Numbered from the stretch's first letter, positions 25,457-39,654 are shown. The stretch: DNA of 64,000 bases from Amycolatopsis sulphurea (GCF_002564045.1 NZ_PDJK01000002.1:124001-188000); one strand, 5' to 3'. Translations and numbers: made by a program. Notes: generated by a model from the sequence alone, not told the origin.

Positions 25457-26076
25457 CCACCGGCACGGACTTGCTCACCCTCTCCCCCGTCATGCCCGTT
25501 GTGGTGATCGACGACGTTGACGACGCGGTGCCCACGGCCCGTGCTCTGCACGCCGGCGGGATTGGGGTGATCGAGCTGACGCTGCGTACGCCGGTCGCGC
25601 TCGACGCGATCGAGCGCGTGGCCACCGAGGTCCCGGACATCGTCGTCGGCGCGGGCACGGTGACCTCGCCGGAGCAAGCCCGGCAGGCCGCCGACGCGGG
25701 CGCGAAATTCCTGGTGACCCCGGGGTGCACGGACGCTCTGCTGGACGCCGCGTTCGCGACCGGTCTGCCGTTCCTGCCGGGTTCGAGCACGGTGTCGGAA
25801 GCCATGCGACTCGCCGAGCGGGGGTTGCGTGCGCTGAAGTTCTTCCCGGCGGAGGCCAGCGGGGGCGCGGCGTTCCTGAAGTCGATCGCCGGTCCGCTGC
25901 CTCGGCTGCAGTTCTGCCCGACGGGCGGCATCACGGTGTCGTCGGCGCCGTCCTACCTCGCACTGCCGAACGTCGGCTGCATCGGCGGCTCGTGGCTGAC
26001 CCCGGCGAAACTGCTGGCGGCCAAGGACTTCGCTGCGGTCGAGAAGCTGGCCGCGGAGGCTGCCACCCTGCGCTGA
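25453..26076 (+). CDS. eda: 2-keto-3-deoxy-6-phosphogluconate aldolase
   Basis: Class I aldolase of 207 aa that splits KDPG into pyruvate and glyceraldehyde 3-phosphate. Visible motifs: [37 protein letters not shown] with the catalytic Glu, [36 protein letters not shown] with the Schiff-base Lys, and FCPTGGI for phosphate binding. GTG start overlaps the edd stop (GTGA), so the two are coupled. Same length as E. coli Eda (213). A hairpin follows 11 bp after the stop. Confidence 0.95.
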   Translation: MTTGTDLLTLSPVMPVVVIDDVDDAVPTARALHAGGIGVIELTLRTPVALDAIERVATEVPDIVVGAGTVTSPEQARQAADAGAKFLVTPGCTDALLDAAFATGLPFLPGSSTVSEAMRLAERGLRALKFFPAEASGGAAFLKSIAGPLPRLQFCPTGGITVSSAPSYLALPNVGCIGGSWLTPAKLLAAKDFAAVEKLAAEAATLR

Positions 26077-26087
26077 AGTCGTTGGGG

Positions 26088-26119
26088 GACCCGTCGCCTT
26101 TTCATTGGGGCGGCGGGTC
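26088..26119 (+). terminator. Hairpin after eda
   Basis: GACCCGTCGCC (26088-26098) pairs with GGCGGCGGGTC (26109-26119) with one mismatch and a T-rich 10-nt loop. It starts 11 bp after the eda stop. No U-run follows, as is usual in high-GC actinobacteria. Confidence 0.55.
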
Positions 26120-26159
26120 TTCGGGCAGCGGGGCTTCACAGCGGCCTTCGCGTGTCCTG

Positions 26160-26800
26160 GTTGGCACGCCCTGATTCGCGCGCCCGGCTTTCGCGCGTCG
26201 GGCCTCCGCACCTGACTTTGCGCGCCCGACTTCACACATCCGGCTTTCGCGCGTCGGGGTTCTCCACACGAGGCTCAGCGATCAGCCGCACGCACCCGAC
26301 CTTCACTCAGCGAGAGCCTCCGCACGAGGCTTTCCACGCCCAGCTCTGCATACCCAACCTTCGTGCGCCGAAGGCCTCCACATCGGACCTCACGCGCCCG
26401 CATTCGCGCGCTCGGTCTTTCGCGCACTCGGCCTTTCGCGCACCGAATCTCCACCGGACTTCGCTCACCCGAGTTCACGCACCCGACCTTCGCACGCATC
26501 CGGTTTCTATTCCCGGTTTCGTGTACGTGGCTTCGCGCCCTGCCTCGTATGCCGGGGGCTTCATGGGCATCCGGTTTCACACTCCCGGCTCCCACGCGTC
26601 CGGCCTTCGCGCGCATCAGGTTTCGCACTCCACCTTCACGCGTCAGGTCTTTACGCATCCCGGCTTCACACGTCTGACCTTCACTCACTCGGTCTTTCGT
26701 GGACTCGTCATCGCGTATCGGACCTTCGCACACCGGTCTTTGCGCGTTCGGTTCCTCCGCGCGTTCGTTTCTTCGTATCCGGGTTCTCCTTGGCTGTGCG
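26160..26800. repeat. Degenerate tandem array of a 14-18 bp unit
   Basis: Roughly 640 bases made almost wholly of imperfect units close to CTTTCGCGCGCCCGG on the plus strand (CGTGAAGGCCGGGTGCG read in reverse), about 38 units by eye, with units drifting by substitutions and by one- to three-base length changes. It fills the gap between eda and recX. Both strands have long open frames here (26152-26946 and the reverse) but these only reflect the repeat's lack of stops; neither has a ribosome site or recognisable domain. Confidence 0.75.
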
Positions 26801-26870
26801 CCGGTCTCCGTGTGCCCTATTCCTTTATGCAGGTACCGTTCCCCCGTTCCCCCGTTCCCCCGGCCCGTGG

Positions 26871-27416
26871 TCAGTCGATCGCCGCGTCGTCGAGCAGCGT
26901 GGATTCCGCACCGAACTCGCGAAGCTCGTCCCGGATCACGGTGTAGGCCAGCCCTTGCGGATACCCTTTCCGCGCGAGAAACCCGAGCAACCGGCGGATC
27001 GCGGTCTGCTCGTCGACATTTCCAAGGGACCCGAGCCGTTTGCGTACCAGCTCGCGAGCGCGTTGTTCCTCGGCGTCCCGATCGACCTCCTCCGCGGCCT
27101 GTGCGGCGATCTCGCCGTCGACGCCCTTGCGCCGCAACTCCGCGACGAGCGCGGTGCGGGACAGTCCCTGGTAGGCATGCCGGTTGCGTACCCAGGCTTC
27201 GGCGAACTCGGCGTCGTTGACGAGACCGGCCCGGTCGAGCTTGCCGAGCAGGGTTTCCACGGTGTCGCTGTCGAAACCCTTGCGCTGCAACGCCTGCCGC
27301 AGCTCCTCGACGGTGCGGGGACACGCGGCGAGGAGGTCGAAACAGACCTCCTTGGCCTTTTTCGCCCGCTCCTCCGGCGGCAGCTCCGCCGGTTCGACCT
27401 TCGGCATCCTGGCCAC
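26871..27416 (-). CDS. recX: RecX regulatory protein
   Basis: Modulator of RecA filament growth, 181 aa from GTG 27416. Three-helix RecX repeats are visible: CFDLLAACPRTVEELRQALQ, GLVNDAEFAEAWVRNRHAYQ and LSRTALVAELRRKGVDGEIA, then the C-terminal RLLGFLARKGYPQGLAYTVI. GTG 27416 has GGGAG 7 nt upstream; ATG 27407 is an alternative start three codons in. The frame stays open for 84 codons further upstream but that part is Gly/Ala/Val-rich, without a ribosome site, and I treat it and the rest of the 299-bp gap to recA as untranslated. Gene order recA-recX is standard in actinobacteria. Confidence 0.9.
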   Translation of the reverse strand: MARMPKVEPAELPPEERAKKAKEVCFDLLAACPRTVEELRQALQRKGFDSDTVETLLGKLDRAGLVNDAEFAEAWVRNRHAYQGLSRTALVAELRRKGVDGEIAAQAAEEVDRDAEEQRARELVRKRLGSLGNVDEQTAIRRLLGFLARKGYPQGLAYTVIRDELREFGAESTLLDDAAID

Positions 27417-27715
27417 GACCGCACTCCCGTTTCCCGGTCCCGCCGTTCCCGGCGACACCCTCACCTCAGGCTCCGCTTCCACCGTTCCGGCCTCGACCAC
27501 CGCGCCCGCCGACAACGCACCACCCGGCCACGCCCCCGGCACCTTCGCCGAAAACCAGCCGCGGCACCGGAACGCACGACCGCGGCCGCAGCTGCCACGA
27601 CCGGCACACCCGCCGAGCCAGGCCGGACCGGCAGAGCACAGCCGCCCGCAGCCGCCGGGCAGGACCACATCCGGAGCCCGGGGAGGAATCCGGCCGAACC
27701 CCTCCCCTCCCCGGA

Positions 27716-28759
27716 TCAGAAGTCGACGGGGGCGGGCGCCGCTTCGGCTTCGGCGTCGAGCTGCGGGCCGATGCCGAGCTTCTCCTTGATGCGCTTCTCG
27801 ACCTCGTTCGCGATGTCCGGGTTGTCGCGCAGGAAGCGGCGGGCGTTCTCCTTGCCCTGGCCCAGCTGGTCGCCCTCGTAGGTGTACCAGGCGCCCGACT
27901 TGCGCAGGATGCCCTGGTCGACGCCCATGTCGATGAGCGAGCCCTCGCGGGACACGCCCTGGCCGTAGAGGATGTCGAACTCGGCCTGCTTGAACGGCGG
28001 GGCCACCTTGTTCTTGACCACCTTGACCCGGGTGCGGTTGCCGACCGCCTCGCCGCTGTCCTTGAGCGTCTCGATGCGGCGCACGTCGAGCCGGACCGAG
28101 GCGTAGAACTTCAGCGCCTTGCCACCGGTGGTGGTCTCCGGCGAGCCGAACATCACGCCGACCTTCTCGCGCAGCTGGTTGATGAAGATCGCGGTGGTGC
28201 CGGAGTTGGACAGCGCACCGGTGATCTTCCGCAGCGCCTGGCTCATCAGGCGGGCCTGCAGGCCGACGTGCGAATCACCCATCTCGCCCTCGATCTCGGC
28301 GCGCGGTACGAGCGCCGCGACGGAGTCGATGACCAGGATGTCGAGCGCGCCGGAGCGGATCAGCATGTCCGCGATCTCCAGCGCCTGCTCCCCGGTGTCC
28401 GGCTGGGAGACCAGCAGCGCGTCGGTGTCCACGCCGAGCGCCTTCGCGTACTCCGGGTCGAGCGCGTGCTCCGCGTCGATGAACGCGGCGATCCCGCCGT
28501 TGCGCTGCGCGTTGGCCACCGCGTGCAGGGCGACGGTGGTCTTACCGGAGGATTCCGGGCCGTAGATCTCGATGACCCGGCCGCGCGGCAGGCCGCCGAT
28601 CCCGAGCGCGACGTCCAGCGCGATCGCGCCAGTGGGGATCACCGCGATGGGCGGGCGGGTGTCCTCGCCGAGGCGCATCACCGAGCCCTTGCCGTACTGC
28701 TTGTCGATCTGCGCAAGGGCGAGTTCGAGCGCCTTGTCCTTGTCGGGTGCTGCTGCCAT
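27716..28759 (-). CDS. recA: Recombinase RecA
   Basis: Strand-exchange protein and LexA co-protease, 347 aa. [20 protein letters not shown] start, Walker [10 protein letters not shown], Walker [16 protein letters not shown]1 [20 protein letters not shown] and L2 [20 protein letters not shown] are all intact, and no intein is present. ATG 28759 has GAGGTG 8 nt upstream; the open frame continues 34 codons upstream without support. An SOS box lies 162 bp upstream. The acidic C-terminal tail is short ([12 protein letters not shown]). Confidence 0.98.
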   Translation of the reverse strand: MAAAPDKDKALELALAQIDKQYGKGSVMRLGEDTRPPIAVIPTGAIALDVALGIGGLPRGRVIEIYGPESSGKTTVALHAVANAQRNGGIAAFIDAEHALDPEYAKALGVDTDALLVSQPDTGEQALEIADMLIRSGALDILVIDSVAALVPRAEIEGEMGDSHVGLQARLMSQALRKITGALSNSGTTAIFINQLREKVGVMFGSPETTTGGKALKFYASVRLDVRRIETLKDSGEAVGNRTRVKVVKNKVAPPFKQAEFDILYGQGVSREGSLIDMGVDQGILRKSGAWYTYEGDQLGQGKENARRFLRDNPDIANEVEKRIKEKLGIGPQLDAEAEAAPAPVDF

Positions 28760-28920
28760 GGAAGTCCACCTCGCTGGTTGGGGCCTGTGTGTGTTCGGTT
28801 GTCCGGCGAGCCCGCCTGAGGAGTCGGGCTCCGGTCCGACGCTACGGGGAGGGACCGACAATTCCCGGCGCGGCGACCGATCTGTGGATCGCTGGCCCCG
28901 TTGCGGACAACACCATAGAC

Positions 28921-28932
28921 GAACAGATGTTC
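28921..28932. promoter_or_regulatory. SOS box (LexA operator) of recA
   Basis: GAAC-AGAT-GTTC, extended on both sides to CGAAC-AGAT-GTTCGA, matches the actinobacterial LexA consensus TCGAAC-N4-GTTCGA with one mismatch. It is the only such site seen between recA and its upstream gene. Confidence 0.85.
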
Positions 28933-29004
28933 GAGGATTTCAGCGACACGCCCGGCCCCTGCGGATTTTTCGCCGCGCCGCCCGAGCCCCGGGGAAGCCG
29001 CAGG

Positions 29005-29199
29005 TCAGCGCCGTTCCGGCGGGACGTCGAAGGCGGCGCAGACCGCGCGCCAGATCTCCTTGGCCGGGATCCCCGCCGCCAGCGCCTGTTCGACCGTCCG
29101 GCCGCCGAGCCCGCTGAGCACATGGTCCTGCGCGAGCACATCGGCGCGGCCGGGTCCGAATTCCTCGGCCATCAGCCGCCGGAACACCGTGATACGCAT
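29005..29199 (-). CDS. DUF3046 family protein
   Basis: Small protein of 64 aa, MRITVFRRLMAEEFGPGRAD start, LSGLGGRTVEQALAAGIPAK middle. It is the DUF3046 family, which in Mycobacterium (Rv2738c) also sits beside recA-recX. Function unknown; the sequence looks like a short helical fold without signal peptide or membrane span. The ATG at 29199 gives the family length; a longer reading from 29238 adds 13 low-complexity residues. Confidence 0.85.
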   Translation of the reverse strand: MRITVFRRLMAEEFGPGRADVLAQDHVLSGLGGRTVEQALAAGIPAKEIWRAVCAAFDVPPERR

Positions 29200-29234
29200 C
29201 GGCCGAATGCTAGCTCCCGCCCCGGCGCCGGGGA

Positions 29235-30563
29235 TCACTCCCCCGGCTGCACGCTCTGCTCGAAGTAGTCCGCCGGCGCGCTCGGCGTAGTCGCCTGGTC
29301 CCCGGAATTCACCTGATAGAGGAACCCGGCGAGCGGCCGGTCCTGCACCGTGAACACGAGCACCGCCGAGGTCTGCCCGACCGCCGAGGCGTAGTGCCCC
29401 TGCAGGCCGTTGCCCTTCCAGTCCGCTTCGACGCGGTCACCGGCCGCGGAGCCAAGCAGCCCGTCGGTGTAGGTCTTCAGATCCGCTGCCGACTGTCCTT
29501 GGATGTACGTCACTTGCGTACCCGCGCGACCCGGCGCCGCACACGTCGCAGCTGTCCCGAGGCTCTTCGCCGGTGCAGCCGGACCGTTGCCCGTACCGGC
29601 CTGGCAGCCGCCCGAATCGGCGACCTTCCCGGCGAGCTGACGCATGCACCCGATCAGCCCCGACGAGTCGGCCTGTCCCTGCGTACGGCACTCGTCAGCC
29701 GTGTACGTGTAGACGAACTCGTAGTGAGGAACACCGTGAGACCCGCAGCGAGCAACACCACGGCGGCTGCGGGGATACCGATCCAGAGCTTCCGGCGGCT
29801 CTTCTTCTGCGGCACAGCAGGCGTGTACGTCGGGAAGTTGGTCGGTGCCGGGAAAGGCGGCGCATACGCCGGGTAGTTGCGCTGTGGGGCAACGGGCGGC
29901 GCGCCTGCCGCCACCTGACCCGCAACGTTCTGTGTACGCATGGACAGTCCGTCAGGCGCCACGTGGTGCGCGCCCAATGCGACAGCTGTTTCCGACTGAT
30001 CAAGGCTCGCGGGTGTCGGCAAAGTCAGTGTGAGGGGCCCTGCGCCGACCGCGGAGGTCCGTGAAGGGGTCCTTCACGGACTCAGAGTCTGTGAAGGGCC
30101 CCTTCACGGACCCGGGACAGGTCTGGCGGGCGCCGTCGATGATGACGCGGCAGCCACGGCTCTCTCTGCTGATCACGGGTCCTCGACCAACTTTGCCGGG
30201 ACCCTCGTGCGGGTGCGTGAGCCGTACTTCGTCCGGCTGTTCGCCACCGAGCTGACGCGTAGTCTCGTCGAGCACCCGGCGCAGAATCGCGGCGAGTGCC
30301 TCGTTGACGGGCACAACGTCGGTGCCGAGCAGGAGCGTCTGCTCGTCAACGCGCCGTTTGGAGTTGGGCTCGAAACGCGTCGGGTCGAGCCGTGCGCGAC
30401 GCTCGGCATCACGGCCCACCATGAGCGTGCCGTCCTCGCCCGCGAACACTGCGGACGGCATGGTGCCCGACCCGTCCGCTTCTACGACGCGAGGTAGCCT
30501 GCCGTGCGCGGAAAGGACGGCAACGGTGTTGGACGTCCCCAGGTCTACTGACAGGATCCGCAC
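29235..30563 (-). pseudogene. Hsp70-like membrane protein pseudogene, deleted, frameshifted and carrying a MITE
   Basis: The N-terminal part of an Hsp70/actin-fold ATPase is clear from 30563: MRILSVDLGTSNTVAVLSAH, FAGEDGTLMVGRDAERRARL and DEVRLTHP at about residue 116. At 30206 the reading runs into a 198-bp MITE. On its other side (30008 leftward) the end of the ATPase fold resumes in another frame as LDQSETAVALGAHHVAP, followed by a Pro-rich linker, a membrane helix (WIGIPAAAVVLLAAGLTVFL), a one-base frameshift near 29725 (HYEFVYTYTADECR continues in the next frame) and an extracytoplasmic domain to 29235. About 250 residues of the ATPase core are missing. It cannot make a working chaperone-like protein. 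Confidence 0.85.
30009..30206 (-). mobile_element. MITE copy inside the Hsp70-like pseudogene
   Basis: 198 bp with ends GGGTGTCGGCAAAGTC (left) and, in inverse, GGGTCCCGGCAAAGTTGG (right); the outermost bases of the CAG...CTG ends are altered. It holds the two core hairpins at 30057-30081 and 30087-30111 and the conserved block CAGCAGAGAGAGCC near 30160. No flanking target duplication is visible, which fits later deletion of neighbouring host DNA. Orientation is opposite to the copies at 57438 and 60500. No transposase gene. Confidence 0.8.
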
Positions 30564-30704
30564 AGCAACTTCCCCTCAGGCTCGAACAGCGCTGGCGGAG
30601 ATGCTGCCACGTACCCGGTCACAGTGTGTGCGGAGCGCGAAACTCGCGACGCGCCCGACTTGCGGCGAACGCAAAAGGTCCATCCCGGTGAAGACGAGGA
30701 GACC

Positions 30705-31904
30705 ATGACAGAGCTCGCGGACAGGCCCCCGTTCGGGCAAACGTTGACGAGCAGTCCGTCGCACCCGCTGCGGGTGATAGCGAGCAAGCTGGCCGGATCC
30801 GGTTACGTACGCGCGGCAGCGCTGTTCCTTGCGGTAAGGCTGATCGGCGTCAGCGTGCTCGCCGCCATGGCTGCGCCGCGCGGCATGCCGTTGATCGAAC
30901 GGCTGCAGTCCTGGGACGGCTGGTGGTACTTGCAGATCGCCCAGAACAACTATGGGGGCGTAAGCAACCCCACGGACGTTGTCGGGCTCCCGTACCGCGA
31001 CGCGCCGTACGGCTTTTTCCCGCTGTACCCCTCCATGACCGGGCTGATCGCGGAGCTGCCCGGGATGTCCTTCGTCGCCGCGGGCATCATCCTGTCCACA
31101 GTCGCCGGGATCGCTGCAGCAGCAGCGCTGTACCGCATCGGCCGGCTGGTCGACAGCCCGCGTTCGGGACTGCTACTCGCTGTGTTGTGGGGCGCCGCGC
31201 CCATGGCGATCACGCAGAGCATGGTGATGACCGAAGCGCTCTTCACCGCGCTGGCCGCGTGGGCACTCGTCGGTGTCCTCGAACGCAACTGGTCTCTTGC
31301 CGCCGTTACGACGCTCCTCGCCGGGCTCACGCGGTCGACGGCCACCGTGCTGATCGCTGTCGTGGTCATAGCCGCGGCGATAAGCGTGTGGCGAAACCGG
31401 CAACGGTGGGCCGCCCTCGCATGCATCGTCACCGCGCCACTCGGCCTGCTCGGGTATTGGGCTGTGGTCGCGGCACAGATCGGCAGTGTGACCGGTTGGC
31501 AGGACATCGAACTCCGCGGGTGGAACACGCGTTTCGATGGCGGCGCCGAAGCGTGGGACTGGCTCACGCGCACGCTCTTCGGGCCGGGCAACGCATGGGA
31601 GACGCTCGTTTCGCTCGTGACGCTCGCCGCGGTCGTACTCGCCGTCGTCGCGGTGACCGGCCGCAGGATGCCGTGGCCGCTGGCCGCCTACGCGGCAGGC
31701 GTCGTGGTGCTGGTCCTGTGCAGTGCCGGGCTGCCGTTCCTGAAATCGAGGTTCCTCCTCCCCGGCTTCGCGCTGCTGCTCCCGATCGCGATCGGGCTGG
31801 CGCACCGCCGGACGTCCACGATGATCGTCACGACCACAGCGTTCGTGCTGGTCGGAGCCTGGTTTTCGGCCTATTCGCTGACCGTGTGGCAGTACGCGAT
31901 CTAG
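30705..31904 (+). CDS. Polytopic membrane mannosyltransferase (PIG-V/GT-C type)
   Basis: Integral membrane glycosyltransferase of 399 aa with about ten helices. WDGWWYLQIAQNNYGG (about 64-80) is the DxxWY-type motif of the first extracytoplasmic loop in PIG-V-like GT-C enzymes, and PYGFFPLYPSMTGLIAELPG is the family's second conserved stretch. PFLKSRFLLPGFALLLPIA near the C terminus is also typical. These enzymes use polyprenyl-phosphate mannose outside the membrane; the acceptor is unknown. ATG 30705 has GAGGAG 5 nt upstream. The divergent Hsp70-like pseudogene lies 142 bp upstream. Confidence 0.8.
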   Translation: MTELADRPPFGQTLTSSPSHPLRVIASKLAGSGYVRAAALFLAVRLIGVSVLAAMAAPRGMPLIERLQSWDGWWYLQIAQNNYGGVSNPTDVVGLPYRDAPYGFFPLYPSMTGLIAELPGMSFVAAGIILSTVAGIAAAAALYRIGRLVDSPRSGLLLAVLWGAAPMAITQSMVMTEALFTALAAWALVGVLERNWSLAAVTTLLAGLTRSTATVLIAVVVIAAAISVWRNRQRWAALACIVTAPLGLLGYWAVVAAQIGSVTGWQDIELRGWNTRFDGGAEAWDWLTRTLFGPGNAWETLVSLVTLAAVVLAVVAVTGRRMPWPLAAYAAGVVVLVLCSAGLPFLKSRFLLPGFALLLPIAIGLAHRRTSTMIVTTTAFVLVGAWFSAYSLTVWQYAI

Positions 31905-31982
31905 GCCGTTTCGTCACCCACACGAGGGGATCCGGGGCGGGCTGCCCCCGGCGGGCCGCGGAAATTGTCGGGGGTGCCGCGC

Positions 31983-36644
<4,662 letters not shown>

Positions 36645-36778
36645 CCCGATCGATCGCAGAAAGGATTCCGAGACGACGACAATCGCGCGCGGTTGATCCG
36701 CGCATACCCCGCCGGGCGGGCGATCCGCGGTCAGTAAGCTGCACGACGGCCCTTCGGTGAGCTAAGGACGTTGTGAAC

Positions 36779-37279
36779 ATGGCTATGCGCGAGCTGCGCT
36801 ACTTCGGTGACCCGGTGCTGAAGTCCGTCTGCGAGCCGGTGACCTCTTTCGACGGCAAGACCGCGGCGCTGGTGAAGGATCTGCTGGACAGCGTGCAGCC
36901 GGAGGGGCGCGCGGGGCTCGCGGCGCCGCAGATCGGGGTCGGGCTGCGGGTGTTCAGCTACGACGTCGGCAAGGCGACGGGGTACGTCATCAACCCCGAG
37001 GTCGTGCACGTTTCCGAGGAGACGCGGGAGATCGGCGAGGGCTGCCTGTCCGTTCCCGAGCTGTGGTTTCCCACGGTGCGGCCGGACTACGTGGTGGTGC
37101 GCGGGGTCGATCTGCGCAACGAGCCGATCCAGGTCGAGGGCACCGAGGTGCTCGCCCAGTGCCTGATGCACGAGACCGATCACCTCGACGGCAAGCTCTA
37201 CCTCGACCGGCTTACCCCGGAACGGAAGAAGCAGGCCCTGCGCGAAGCACGCGGCAAGGACTGGTTCTGGAACCGGTGA
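36779..37279 (+). CDS. def: Peptide deformylase
   Basis: Metalloenzyme of 166 aa removing the N-formyl group from nascent proteins. All three motifs are present: GLAAPQIG (46-53), EGCLSVPE with metal ligand Cys89, and HETDHLDG with His131, Glu132 and His135; the HEFDH of many deformylases is HETDH here. AAGGA lies 10 nt before ATG 36779; GTG 36773 is a possible start with tighter spacing. It stops 1 bp before the convergent ACT-GNAT gene ends. Actinobacteria often have several def genes; this one is alone, without fmt. Confidence 0.95.
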   Translation: MAMRELRYFGDPVLKSVCEPVTSFDGKTAALVKDLLDSVQPEGRAGLAAPQIGVGLRVFSYDVGKATGYVINPEVVHVSEETREIGEGCLSVPELWFPTVRPDYVVVRGVDLRNEPIQVEGTEVLAQCLMHETDHLDGKLYLDRLTPERKKQALREARGKDWFWNR

Positions 37280-37280
37280 G

Positions 37281-38360
37281 TCACCGCGGCGACGGGATCT
37301 CCAGCCGTACCGTTTCCGGGTCGTCCGGTGCCGGGGCGGCGTGCAGTCCGGCCCGGAGCGCGGTGCGGATCATCGCGTCGTCGCCGGGGAGGCGGTGCGC
37401 GGTGAGCCCGGTGATCGACCGTGCCGCCGCCAGTACGGTCATCCTCGCCAGTAGTGCGGTGCCGATTCCCTGACGTTGCCAGGAATCCTCGACCAGGAGC
37501 GAGATCTCCGCGGTCCGGTCCGGCTGCGGGATGAGCCGGCCAAGCCCGAGGACGTCCCGGCCACAGACCGCGAGCACGCTCACGCCGCCCGGCGGCAGGA
37601 GCAGTTTGTGCAGCCAGTTTCGCGGCACGGTGCGGATTCCGGTGTGGTAGCGGCTGAACAACGTCGTGCTCGAACATCGCCGGTGCAGCTCGGCCACGGC
37701 TTCGGTGTCCCGGAGCGTGCCGGGGCGCAGGACGACCGCGGCGCCGTCACGGCGATCGAGCACGACAGCGCCCGACAGGTTGTCGCGCGCTGCGGTGAGG
37801 AGATCGATCAGCGTGGCCACGCGGGTCAGTTCGAGCTCGACGAACGGCGCCCAGCGGCGGCGGGCGACCAGCACTTTCGTTGTGTCGAGCGGGAAAACGG
37901 CCCGGTTCCCGCCTTCGGTGCGATCGGGGTTCGCCTCGGCGGCCGGGAGGAGGGTGACGAGGTCGGCCGCCAGTACTTGACGCACCGCTTCGATGAGCTG
38001 CGGAGGCGCGTCTACTGCTTGCTTCGCAGCGAGAAGCATGGCGGTTGGTGGATCCCGTAGTTCGTGCACGTCCGCTTCGACGATTCCTGAACAGGTGCAG
38101 CCCTCCTCCCGGATAGCGGCGGCAAGCACGTGCTTCGGCAGGCCGTCCGCCGGGCGTAGCACGATCTCGTCGAGCACCCCGCCGGGAACCGGGAACACGG
38201 TGAGCCCAAGGACGTTGCACTCCAGATCAGCCAGCCGGACGGCGATGCGCGCGAGCGTGCCGGGCCGGTCGTCCATCCGCACCCGGAGCCGCCACACCGG
38301 CATCACCGGTTCCGTTCCGGATGGAAGGGCCTGCGCCGTTCGTGCTCGGAATGTCTCCAT
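37281..38360 (-). CDS. ACT-GNAT protein: amino-acid-regulated lysine acetyltransferase
   Basis: Fusion of 359 aa. Residues about 20-100 form an ACT domain (VWRLRVRMDDRPGTLARIAVRLADLECN), the small-molecule sensor usually bound by amino acids. Residues about 215-345 form a GNAT acetyltransferase (VVLRPGTLRDTEAVAELHRR; acetyl-CoA loop EDSWQRQGIGTALLARMTVLA). This domain order is that of the actinobacterial AAPatA-type protein acetyltransferases from Actinosynnema and Micromonospora, which are switched on by amino acids and acetylate acyl-CoA synthetases. Which amino acid binds cannot be read here. Convergent with def, 1 bp apart. Confidence 0.85.
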   Translation of the reverse strand: METFRARTAQALPSGTEPVMPVWRLRVRMDDRPGTLARIAVRLADLECNVLGLTVFPVPGGVLDEIVLRPADGLPKHVLAAAIREEGCTCSGIVEADVHELRDPPTAMLLAAKQAVDAPPQLIEAVRQVLAADLVTLLPAAEANPDRTEGGNRAVFPLDTTKVLVARRRWAPFVELELTRVATLIDLLTAARDNLSGAVVLDRRDGAAVVLRPGTLRDTEAVAELHRRCSSTTLFSRYHTGIRTVPRNWLHKLLLPPGGVSVLAVCGRDVLGLGRLIPQPDRTAEISLLVEDSWQRQGIGTALLARMTVLAAARSITGLTAHRLPGDDAMIRTALRAGLHAAPAPDDPETVRLEIPSPR

Positions 38361-38480
38361 GGCTCCACGATCCCCGTCGCGGGTAACCGGCCTGCTCCCC
38401 GAATGTTTCGCCCATGTCAGCAGTCACGCGCGATCGGTGATCCGGACGAAACATCCACCGGCGTTAACCGGTTGACCGGC

Positions 38481-39509
38481 ATGCGATCGTCGATCTTCGT
38501 GAGCGAACAGGACTTTGCCACGCTCCGGGAACTCGCCGGGCTGGCCACTCCGATGGCATTACGGGTCGCGGTCACCTTGGGGCTGCCCGATCGGCTGCGC
38601 GGGGACGGTGCGGACATCGAGCAGATCGCGGCGGAACTCGGGGTTTCGCCGGTCGCGCTCGAACTCCTGCTGGGGCACCTCGGCACGCTCGGCGTCGTCG
38701 ACCACGGACCCGGCGGCTACCGGACCACCGCCTATGGCGCGGCCTTGTGCGCGGACGCGGGCAACGGCCTGGCGAACCTCCTGGACCTGACCACCGCGGG
38801 TGGGCGAGCGGAGCTGGCCCTTACCGAACTGCTGCACAGCGTCACCACCGGCGAAGCCGGGTACCCCCGGCTGTACGGGCAGGATTTCTGGGCGGATCTC
38901 GCCGCGCAGCCGCGCCTGCGGGAATCGTTCGACCGGCAGATGACGTACCGGTTCCGGGACCAGGTATCGCAGATCGCCGCCGGGCACGACTGGGGCAGGT
39001 ACTCCGGCATCGTGGACGTCGGGGGCGGGCGCGGCACTCTCCTCGCCGCGATCCTGCTCGCGCATCCCACGGTGCGGGGTCACCTGATCGACCTGGCCCC
39101 CACTGCCGCCGCGGCCGAGCGCACTTTCCACGGCCACGCCCTCGGCGACCGGGCACGCGTCACCGCGGGAAGCTTCTTCGACCCTCTCCCGGCCGGCGCG
39201 GACGCCTATCTGCTGTCCGACATCCTGCACGACTGGGACGACGAGCACGCCCACCGGATCCTGGCCCGCTGCGCCGAAGCCGCCACCGCCACCGCCACCG
39301 CCACCGGCCGCATCCTGATCATCGAACCGGTCGGCGGCCGCCGCGGGGAAACTGCCATGGACCTGGCCATGCTCACGATCTTCGGCAGCCGCGAACGCCG
39401 AGTCGACGAATTCCGCACTCTCGCCGCCGCCCACCGCCTGATCCTGGACCAGGTGACCGATCTGAGCGACCAACGGTGCCTGCTGGAATTCCGCCTCACC
39501 GACCACTGA
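38481..39509 (+). CDS. SAM-dependent O-methyltransferase (DnrK/Methyltransf_2 family)
   Basis: O-methyltransferase of 342 aa of the type used in polyketide tailoring. N-terminal winged-helix dimerisation domain (ELAGLATPMALRVAVTLGLP; IAAELGVSPVALELLLGHL). SAM site DVGGGRGTLLAAIL, then GSFFDPLPAGADAYLLSDIL, catalytic-base region LHDWDDEHAHRIL with His and Asp. A short ACCGCC microsatellite (39285-39307) encodes ATATATATG on the surface. No biosynthetic cluster is visible around it; it stands alone between ACT-GNAT and a mycothiol-family gene. ATG 38481 chosen for family length; ribosome site weak. Confidence 0.88.
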   Translation: MRSSIFVSEQDFATLRELAGLATPMALRVAVTLGLPDRLRGDGADIEQIAAELGVSPVALELLLGHLGTLGVVDHGPGGYRTTAYGAALCADAGNGLANLLDLTTAGGRAELALTELLHSVTTGEAGYPRLYGQDFWADLAAQPRLRESFDRQMTYRFRDQVSQIAAGHDWGRYSGIVDVGGGRGTLLAAILLAHPTVRGHLIDLAPTAAAAERTFHGHALGDRARVTAGSFFDPLPAGADAYLLSDILHDWDDEHAHRILARCAEAATATATATGRILIIEPVGGRRGETAMDLAMLTIFGSRERRVDEFRTLAAAHRLILDQVTDLSDQRCLLEFRLTDH

Positions 39510-39654
39510 TCCACGACGGTTGCCGCCGCGCCCGGTTGCCGTTCCGCCCCGGTGCCCTTCCGCGGCACAACCCTTGCGAGACAACGCATCGGCGAGATCG
39601 ATCGCGTCACCGCGCGAACCGCGGCCAGGCTCTCGGCCGCAGCGGGAGAAACGA

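Noticed and set aside
26152..27324. Open frames on both strands over the repeat array.
   Set aside because: They follow the 16-bp repeat, have no ribosome site and no family features.
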